A DNA stretch of 64,000 bases, from the NCBI GenBank assembly GCA_021018995.1, contig CM037587.1, forward strand, positions 2,916,866 through 2,980,865, given 5' to 3'. The notes under the pieces were generated by a model. It did not search any database, was not told where the DNA came from, and saw only the letters and a list, made by a program, of their open reading frames with translations. Shown here one piece after another: positions 57,731 through 64,000 of this stretch. How positions within the stretch are numbered: position 1 is the stretch's first letter; the number at the start of each line of letters is the position of its first letter. A program made the position numbers and the translations under genes. This stretch comes from Chloranthus sessilifolius. Taxonomy: Eukaryota > Streptophyta > Magnoliopsida > Chloranthales > Chloranthaceae.

Positions 57731-58916
57731 CTAACATAATCATAAAATAGAACATATGACGATTAGAAAGTTTGTATTATAAAAACACACAAAGAAGTCT
57801 ATTTACAGGCACTAACATTCAGGTGACTTATGTGACTAGTAGTTTTGGTAGGGATGAAAGACTATGAAGCTTGTAATAGCAAGTTGGCCATTAGGTCCTT
57901 TTCAAAGATGAATTTCATGAATTTTAGGGTCCCTGACATCTGTGAAGGTAAGCTTGATAATTTCATAATCGAAAAAGGGGAGACTAATATATTTTGAAAT
58001 TCAAGTGAACCAAGGGCAAGCTCTTGAAAATTTGTTTTGTTGTCAAAAGGCCATTACCTCAATCAAGATGTGTTTTGGAGGCTATGGCTGTTCGGACTTA
58101 TGACAAAGAGACAAAAATTATAAGGCAAGCCACCAGGAAATTGTTCTTGTTAAACTAAGGCAGCCTTCCAATTCCCCATCTTAAGAGATACCTGAGGCCA
58201 AATAGCTCAGAACACAAGTTAAAAGTACTACTGCCATTACCTAGCCCCCAGTTGCATAAGAAATTAAGGAATCAAAAGGTCCAAAACAACCCAAGAGACG
58301 GACACTACAACAGTGTACTGATAATCCAACGGTAATGCCCACTAGACTAACGCTGGTCGTCTTGCTGTTGGAGCCTTTGAGGTTACTTTCTATCCTAATG
58401 AATATACAATATTAATCATGAAAGAAAATTAGAATAAGATCTCCCATTGTGTCCAAGCGCAAGTTAAAGCAACTATATAATTTCTCAACACCTTAGCAAG
58501 ATAAGGAACCTTATCAGCCATGGGAATACTCCATTAAGGGGCTATGCAAATGGCAAAAAACCCTAAAATATTGCACACACAGACCTAGCCATTCAAAAAT
58601 CACTATAAATAGGGCTTAAAAGTAGCAGAAAATTACTTGAAAACCCAAGAATAAAACTAAAAATGGTGACTCTTCAAATGTACATGAAGAACAAACGTTT
58701 GAAATCTTCGATTTTTGCTTGAAAACCCTTGGGAGATACTACAAATCTGAACCGAATATGGATTCCCTCTCGTCGGATGCGCTTCATCACTTCAAAGAGA
58801 ACGGATCGTCGACTAGGATATGCAAAAGACCATTCCTCCCCAAATCAGTGGCAGCTGGATGGTAGTTATGCTAGATGGAGAAGAAGAAGAAAATGAGGAT
58901 AGTCCTCTAACCACAC
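57731..58916. other. Spacer or intron, no gene seen
   Basis: AT-rich sequence without recognisable coding on either strand. A short plus-strand frame at 58758 (33 codons) has no support. It may include introns of the 57100-57730 gene. Confidence 0.4.
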
Positions 58917-59400
58917 TCAGGAATTTGTACTAGAGCTTCCTAGTTTTGCCAAAGCATGAGCAACGGTGTTTGCTGCTCTCTTAATGTGATTACATCGAAA
59001 TATATTGAAATAGGAGGTAAGATCACCAATGTCTATAATGAGCATGGTGAGTTCTGATGCGTCACTACCGCCTTGATGAAACATTTGAATGACTTGAAGC
59101 GAGTCACTCTCCAACACTATATTATGTAAGCGGATATCTCGAGCTAATCGTAATCCTTCAATAGTTGCTAGTGTCTCAACTTGTAGTGAGTTTGGGCAAT
59201 TTAGAACTCCTCTAGCCAAAACAGCTTGAACCAGTCCCATAAAGTCTCTGATGATCACTCTAATACCGCCGAGAGGGAGTGTTTTCTTCCAAGCACCATC
59301 CACATTAACTTTGAAGTAATTAAGATCAGGTTTACGCCATCTTGGGGGAGGTAGAATTGAATCCTCTGTAGTGGTACCTGATGTTGCATTAGCTTTCAGA
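58917..59400 (-). pseudogene. RNase H-like domain (RVT_3), LINE-derived remnant
   Basis: The minus strand reads KVNVDGAWKKT, then IRDFMGLVQAV, LQVETLATIEGLRLARDIRL, VLESDSLQVIQMF and RCNHIKRAANTVAHALAKLG. These are the D-E-D-H type blocks of plant RVT_3 (RNase H type 1) domains; Asp (VDGAW), Glu (VETLA) and Asp (ESDS) are kept. Such domains end many plant LINE ORF2s. The zinc-binding domain at 61630-61860 on the same strand is probably the upstream part of the same LINE. The open frame is 128 codons, so decay is modest, but there is no start or partner RT. Confidence 0.75.
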
Positions 59401-60057
59401 AATTATGATAATAGGCCTTCTGCTCACCAGATATGCCGTAACGGTTCACGATGAATATCACCTCTAATTACACTATTTCTATAATTCCCCATGCCAGCAT
59501 AAAAAAGGTATCAAAAGGTACCTTTTTCTCTTTTAGTCATAGATCAAAATCTCGGCTGAAATTTTAAATTTTCGAGTCGTCTCGGTTTCGGCCTGAGATG
59601 AGAATATGTAAAATATCGCCCCCCTTCCGAAAATACCAAATTATCGGCCGATAATATGATTTTCCAAATTATTGGCCGAGACCACACATTGGAGTTTGAA
59701 ATTTTTTAATAGGGTTTTAAACTCAACTTTTACAAAAAAAAAAACCCAAAATTTTTTCCTTTCTTTCTTCTTCTTCTCTCCTACATTTTTTTCCCCCTTT
59801 TGTTTTCCTTGCTTGCTTCTTTAATCTTAGAAAAAATAAAAAAATGGAGGAGAAGAAGAAGGAAAAAAAAAAGAGAGAGGAGGAGGAGGTACTTGGCAGT
59901 TGCCCTAGCCTCTCAAAATTAGTTTATTTTTTTATTTTCCTTCCTTTTTTTTTTTTTTCTTCTTCTTCTTCTCTGTTTTTTTTTGTTCCTGCGATGGGTT
60001 GCAAAAAAGTTGAATGAGAGTGCCTTCTAAGGGCTAATATTGCCTTTTAATAAAATA
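59401..60057. other. MITE remnant and GAA/TTC low complexity
   Basis: At 59537-59700, AGATCAAAATCTCGGCTGAAATTTT and further TTTCGG words mark a TTTCGG-family MITE. A GGAGAAGAAGAAGG purine tract (59838-59890) and a TTCTTCTTCTTC tract (59947-59976) could pair as a hairpin. No gene. Confidence 0.5.
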
Positions 60058-60447
60058 AGAGTGCCTTTATATACACCCACCGACTCTTTGAGTTCACCCA
60101 CGTTGAAACTCATTGATTGCTTTGAATCCGACGATGCAGGCCATTTTTCATCCCAATCTTGATGCATCTTGAGATCATGCTCTTATCATCTACCGTTGGT
60201 TTTTATTTCACATGGTATTCATTCCAAAAAAGTGACCTTAACATCACATGAAACTCATCATGCTCAAATAAGGTCATTTTTTGGGATGTACACTACATGA
60301 AATAAAAAACATATCATCTGATTGGACACCCATGATCTCGAGATCCATTATGTAAAAGATTGGAATGAAAAACGATCTGCATCGTCGGATTCAAATCAAT
60401 CAATGGGTTTCAGCGTGGGTGAACTCAAAGACTCGGTGAGTGCAACA
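60058..60447. mobile_element. MITE, relative of 55954-56681 without expansion
   Basis: Left AGAGTGCCTTTATATACACC then CTCTTTGAGTTCACCCACG and GAATCCGACGATGC; right arm inverse CATCGTCGGATTC, CGTGGGTGAACTCAAAGACTCGG. About 390 bp, no 90-bp repeats, non-coding. Confidence 0.65.
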
Positions 60448-60459
60448 CCATCAATGGTT

Positions 60460-60830
60460 TAAGATGTGGGTGATGTGTGCCATAGGATTCAAGGGAAATT
60501 TTTTGGGGATATGTGACATGTGGAATAAAAAATTGACCGTGATAAGTGCGTAATGATCTCAAGATCTATTGTGTGAAAGATCAAGATGAAACACGATCTC
60601 CATCATCTATTCCGAAGCTAGTGGCGGAACCAAAATTTTTCTGATGAGGAATCCCTTATAGTCATAAGATAGTAATAATACTAAAGAGCATTTCAATGGT
60701 GTGAGATCAAAATTTCTAATTTAATGGTAGAAGATTATTTAAACACTATTTGGTGTATGAATGTCTCTCAGGAGTCATTATCCCTAAAAAGGGCTTGGGG
60801 AAGGGAGAGAGAATTTTGGGATGTGATTTG

Positions 60831-60879
<49 letters not shown>

Positions 60880-61420
60880 TTGGGAGTCTACTTATGTTAA
60901 AAAATTTATGGATAAAAAAGTAAGTTTTTAAAATATCTTAAAAATTTGTGGATAAAATATTAAGTTTTTAAAATATCTTAAGAAATTTTGAGATATGAGG
61001 ATTCTTATTGAAAGATTTTGCCTCTAAAATGATGGAACTTAAAAGATTTTAAAGAAGAAAAACTTGCGATGGGAGATCCTGGAACCCTCATTGAACAACG
61101 TGGCTTCGCCACTGCGAAGCAATCAATGGGTTTAAAGGAGTTGCACATAGGCACTATCAGAGATTGTGTTAGCGGTAATAGAGGTACCCATATATATAGA
61201 GGTACGCAATATTTCACACAGTAGATTTTGAAATCATAGCCCAACTAGCAGACGACCAAATCTTGATTCCACGTGGCATACATCCCCAAAGTGACCCTGA
61301 TCATGGGCGTATCATGAGGAGGGTTCTTGAGTCACTTTTGAAATTTATTCAATGTCGAATCAAAATTTGACCATCTAATATGTTTTGTATGAGTTTAAGA
61401 TCCATTGTAGGATCGAAAAT
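60460..61420. mobile_element. MITE remnant opened by an hAT-like insert
   Basis: Left part has GATCTCCATCATC, right part CGAAGCAATCAATGGGTTT. They belong to the GAATCAGACGATG family and are separated by the insert at 60619-61113. Confidence 0.45.
60619..61113. mobile_element. hAT-like MITE, TAGTGGCGGAACC ends
   Basis: Ends TAGTGGCGGAACC and the inverse GGCTTCGCCACT are the well-known plant hAT MITE termini. CGAAGC abuts both sides as a partial target duplication. 495 bp with an internal (GA)n run at 60833-60877. Confidence 0.75.
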
Positions 61421-61629
61421 TAGTTTCACTAGTATAAATATGTATTCTAACAATGTTAAAGAGTTAAAAAAAATCAATAAAATAAAGTTTGACAAAGTTC
61501 AATAAAGTTCAGAGCATATTTAAAAAAAAAAATCTAAAATTTATCGAAAATTTGACCAATTTACAATTCGGGTCATAAACGAAACCGAAATCGAGATTTT
61601 GATCAATGCTTTTGGTATATAGATTAATC
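61421..61629. other. AT-rich spacer with a TTTCGG-like tail
   Basis: Ends ACCGAAATCGAGATTTTGATCAATG, which resembles one terminus of the 26540-26740 MITE family. The rest is AT-rich with no coding. Confidence 0.35.
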
Positions 61630-61860
61630 AGTCAAGAAAAGAAACAGCAGCATGAGCGTCACAACGAAAACCCAGAGATGAAGCAAACCACAATCTTTTA
61701 GCAGCTGGGCACTCTTTTAATGCATGAATGGTATCCTCGGGTTTCTCACCAAATACTTCACAAATGGGTGTGTCGACTATGGATTTCAAATAGAGATTTA
61801 ATCGTATCGGAAATATATTTTTGCATGCCCTCCAGGCATTTTTAAATTAACCAAAGCTTT
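61630..61860 (-). pseudogene. Zinc-binding (zf-RVT) remnant of the same old LINE
   Basis: The minus strand reads RACKNIFPIRLNLYLKSIVD, TPICEVFGEKPEDTIHALKE and CPAAKRLWFASSLGF, a zf-RVT module with one expected Cys replaced (ICEVF for CxxC). In plant L1 elements this precedes the RNase H. Here about 2.2 kb of MITEs separates it from 58917-59400. Confidence 0.7.
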
Positions 61861-62045
61861 AACTTTTTTTTGGTTTTTTTTTAGGTAAACCAAACTTTAA
61901 CTAAAGCTAGGTAACGGCCGATTACAGCGGGGCTTATATATACAGGGAACATAAAAGTAAGGGTTTTAGAGCAAATAAGGATAAATGAAGTTCTTTGTAA
62001 TATCAGCATAATTAGGGGGTATTTGCCAAAAAAAAACCCTTAAAT
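61861..62045. repeat. Inverted relative of the 55726 repeat
   Basis: AGGGGGTATTTGCCAAAAAA (62013-62033) and GGGTTTTAGAGCAAATAAGG (61963-61982) mirror the words of 55726-55920. Otherwise AT-rich, non-coding. Confidence 0.45.
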
Positions 62046-62260
62046 TTATTATTAGCGTTGCAAGTTCGTTGGGTCGACTATGATTAGCGTTGCCAATCGG
62101 GGTGACCCAGAGATTGATTTATATATATATCGGCGAGGTCTCATGCCCCCTTAATAATATTTGACTTCCCTCCCACTAATAAAACCAAAAAAACATAAAG
62201 GGTACGTATATTCCAGCAAACCTGCTTACCGAAAATGCCCACTTAACAATGTACCAAACA

Positions 62261-62435
62261 GGCATTAGCCCAGTTGGTACCCTCCCTCCATTGTGAGGGA
62301 GGAGGTTCGATACTCGTCCTCCACGTTGTTTTTAATCATTATGTTTATAAGGTGTGAGTTGGATTTTGTTAATTAACTCTCATCATTGTAATTGGTGCTC
62401 CTTCACGAGGCCCAATAGCCGTATAAAAAAAAAAA
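62261..62435 (+). mobile_element. tRNA-derived SINE
   Basis: TAGCCCAGTTGG (62266-62277) fits the pol III A box and GGTTCGATACT (62304-62314) the B box. The 3' end is an A run (62425-62435). The length of 175 bp is normal for plant SINEs. A CCTCCCTCC...GGGAGGAGG dyad joins the two boxes, like an anticodon-arm remnant. No clear target duplication was found. Confidence 0.8.
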
Positions 62436-63245
62436 GAATAAAAAAACAGTAAACAAATGGGTCGAATGGTCGTATCAAAAAAATAGAACCGTATCAAAAA
62501 TAAATAAAAAAACGAATGTCCCCTATTGTTAGGATTACTAATTCTACACAGAATTCTAACACTTCTTGGTAGGCAGGCCATCGAATGGACCACATGTAGT
62601 GAGTCAATGATTTGTGCACTCTCAAGAATGGATCGGTCAGTGAAATTATACTATTGTGGGCGTACAGATTCAGTTAACGGAACCGAAATCGAAATTCTGG
62701 TTTACAGGTTGGTTTCTATAAAACCGAATCTTAACCGAAACACTTTGATTTTGGTTTATCAAACTTTTCACCCACCCAAACTGATCCGATTTCAGTCGGT
62801 TCGGTTAGATTTTCGATTGTTTTTTTTTTTTTTTCAGTTTTTTTTTTTGTGTTTGGTCAGTTTTCTCACCTTACCCGACTGATTTTCAGTTTTCAGTCAT
62901 CAAATCTAAAACTGAACCAAGGCGAATCAGTTCCATTTAGAGTCAATTTTCAATTGGTTTTGGTCCGATTCAAAAAATTCGATTTTCTGCATCGGATCTA
63001 CGACCTAGCCTACCAAATGGGCTATTGCCTTTGGTAGTTTGAACAAATGGAAGTTGAAGAATTTTTTATCAATACACCAACAAATGATAAATGCAACACT
63101 TCAAATTTGATGGCCATCAAATCCAACAAGTAACTCCTTCCCTTTACATTAAAAATTAATTAGAGTTTTAGCTCTCATTATATCTATCAAATCGATGGGA
63201 TAAGGTAGTGATAATAATAATGATGATGATATCAGCGATTTCTCA
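62436..63245. other. Spacer: GGTTCGG-type repeat and HEXO2 3' flank
   Basis: 62660-63010 is rich in ACCGAAA, GGTTCGG and GATTTTC words like the MITE at 33005-34840, with T runs in the middle. 63020-63245 is AT-rich and should hold the 3' UTR of the minus-strand hexosaminidase gene. No other gene. Confidence 0.45.
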
Positions 63246-64000
63246 TCAGTACTGAACCATATTACACATGCCCGGGTGCGTAACACACCACAGCGGCTGA
63301 ATCGGCTCGGCCCCAATCCCCCGCCTCACCATCCGATACCGCCACTCATTCAACCGATTGGTCGCCTCCGCATACCTCTTCATCCCACTAGCATCCCGAT
63401 TCCCCGACCACATCGTCTCCGCCAATGCCGACGTCCGCGGCCATAATCGAGCGTCCAACACCATTGGATCCGCCTGTTCTGACCAAAGCGCCACCTCACC
63501 ACCCAAAACAAGCTTCGCCTCCTCCTCACTCAGCCCATAAGTTATATCGTAATCATACACCCTCTGCCACGTCTTAAACGGGCCGCACCACGAACCGCCG
63601 TTCCCGCCATCATAATTAAACGGATGACCCGGTTCATCACCGGTTTGCCGGTCAAACCGGCTATCGTTCCCAAGGAAATCTCCATGCCCGCAATCTAAGT
63701 AGTAGAAATCGGCCGACGAAACGATTGCTCGGTACCCGGCCGATACGATACGTTTAGTGTTGTTCGGGCCGTTGTTCCACGTTTGCAATATGGTGGTTTC
63801 GCGGGGGAGCACGGAGGGGTCAACGTTGACTTCGGCGTCCAATAGGACGTCTTCCCAGTAAACCGTGGTGCGGTTAAGGGACGCGATGAACGGTTGGGTG
63901 GATTTGACGAAGAGCTCGAGGAGCTGGCTGAGGGTCCCACCGTTGGATAGGAAATTTTGGACTGTTGGATCGGCCTTCCAGCAACCGGGTATGATCTCGT
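63246..64000 (-). CDS. HEXO2: Beta-hexosaminidase 2-like, C-terminal part (runs off the window)
   Basis: 251 codons on the minus strand ending in TGA at 63246 and continuing beyond 64000. It reads [95 protein letters not shown] and [20 protein letters not shown]. This is the C-terminal half of a family GH20 exo-hexosaminidase; GEVALWSEQ carries the substrate-binding Trp and Glu. The tail [20 protein letters not shown] matches the plant HEXO2 type as I recall it, which trims terminal N-acetylhexosamine from N-glycans, probably at the plasma membrane. The catalytic Asp-Glu pair is upstream, outside the window. The frame is intact and clearly GC-richer than its surroundings. Confidence 0.93.
   Translation of the reverse strand, partial: EIIPGCWKADPTVQNFLSNGGTLSQLLELFVKSTQPFIASLNRTTVYWEDVLLDAEVNVDPSVLPRETTILQTWNNGPNNTKRIVSAGYRAIVSSADFYYLDCGHGDFLGNDSRFDRQTGDEPGHPFNYDGGNGGSWCGPFKTWQRVYDYDITYGLSEEEAKLVLGGEVALWSEQADPMVLDARLWPRTSALAETMWSGNRDASGMKRYAEATNRLNEWRYRMVRRGIGAEPIQPLWCVTHPGMCNMVQY

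Noticed and set aside
63358-63540. Plus-strand frame opposite HEXO2
   Set aside because: It is the antisense shadow of the GC-richer hexosaminidase exon.

Overview
The window is nuclear DNA of a flowering plant, and most of it is transposon. The clearest host genes are intronless or weakly spliced plant genes: a P-class PPR gene like Arabidopsis At1g77405, and the 3' end of a HEXO2-type beta-hexosaminidase. The mobile elements are plant types (L1-type LINE with DUF4283-like ORF1, chromoviral Ty3/Gypsy elements, CACTA-, hAT- and Mutator-like MITEs). The AT-rich spacer and long (TA)n and (GA)n tracts agree. I cannot name the species.

Layout. 1-1362: a chain of short hairpins beside a TATA-like box, a palindromic (TA)n tract and unrecognised sequence. 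1363-8366 (minus): a decayed L1-type LINE, split by an hAT-like MITE at 4406-4939. 8367-19147: a long solo LTR (TSD CTATA) that landed at the LINE's 5' end and was itself hit by a nearly complete young chromovirus (element A, 11548-18535, TSD GTTTC). 19148-24228: what looks like the 3' part of an unidentified minus-strand host gene (exon candidates 23415-23498 and 19822-19965). Its intron holds a CRM-like solo LTR (20560-21594, TSD CTTTC), a SINE-like tail, MITEs and two tandem duplications. 24229-31293: an older relative of A (element C, TSD TTTTC) with a MITE inside it. 31468-32901 (minus): the PPR gene. 33005-34840: a MITE split by a 1.46-kb foldback Mutator-like element (9-bp TSD). 34858-36974: a solo LTR (TSD CCATG). 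37114-55171 (minus): an 18-kb composite, a decayed chromovirus (element B, TSD AAAAG) containing two further solo LTRs (41583-44155, TSD GCCCA; 46125-48538, TSD GGTAG) and a CACTA-type MITE. 55177-57000: MITEs, one carrying five copies of an exact 90-bp tandem repeat. 57100-57730 (minus): the 3' exons of an acidic protein with a CCHC-like knuckle. 58917-61860 (minus): an old LINE remnant (zinc-binding domain, then RNase H) opened by MITEs. 62261-62435: a tRNA-derived SINE. 63246-64000 (minus): the HEXO2 3' end.

Insertion order can be read from the nesting. The LINE predates the 8367 solo LTR, which predates element A (LTRs about 2% apart by eye). Elements B and C have LTRs roughly 10% or more apart and are older. 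Five solo LTRs against three elements with both LTRs points to active unequal recombination.

Most unusual points: (1) three CRM-like LTR families all encode, in the same phase from base 2 of the LTR, a basic tail F-x-P-x2-[VT]-Y-x-R-[RK]-K-K; (2) most of the long LTRs carry a cluster of family-specific near-palindromic words; (3) a hairpin shared by divergent LTRs shows a compensatory base-pair change; (4) element B has a long non-pol region before its 3' LTR with its own TATA-like box and reading frames; (5) a foldback Mutator element has a core made of palindromic 18-mers.
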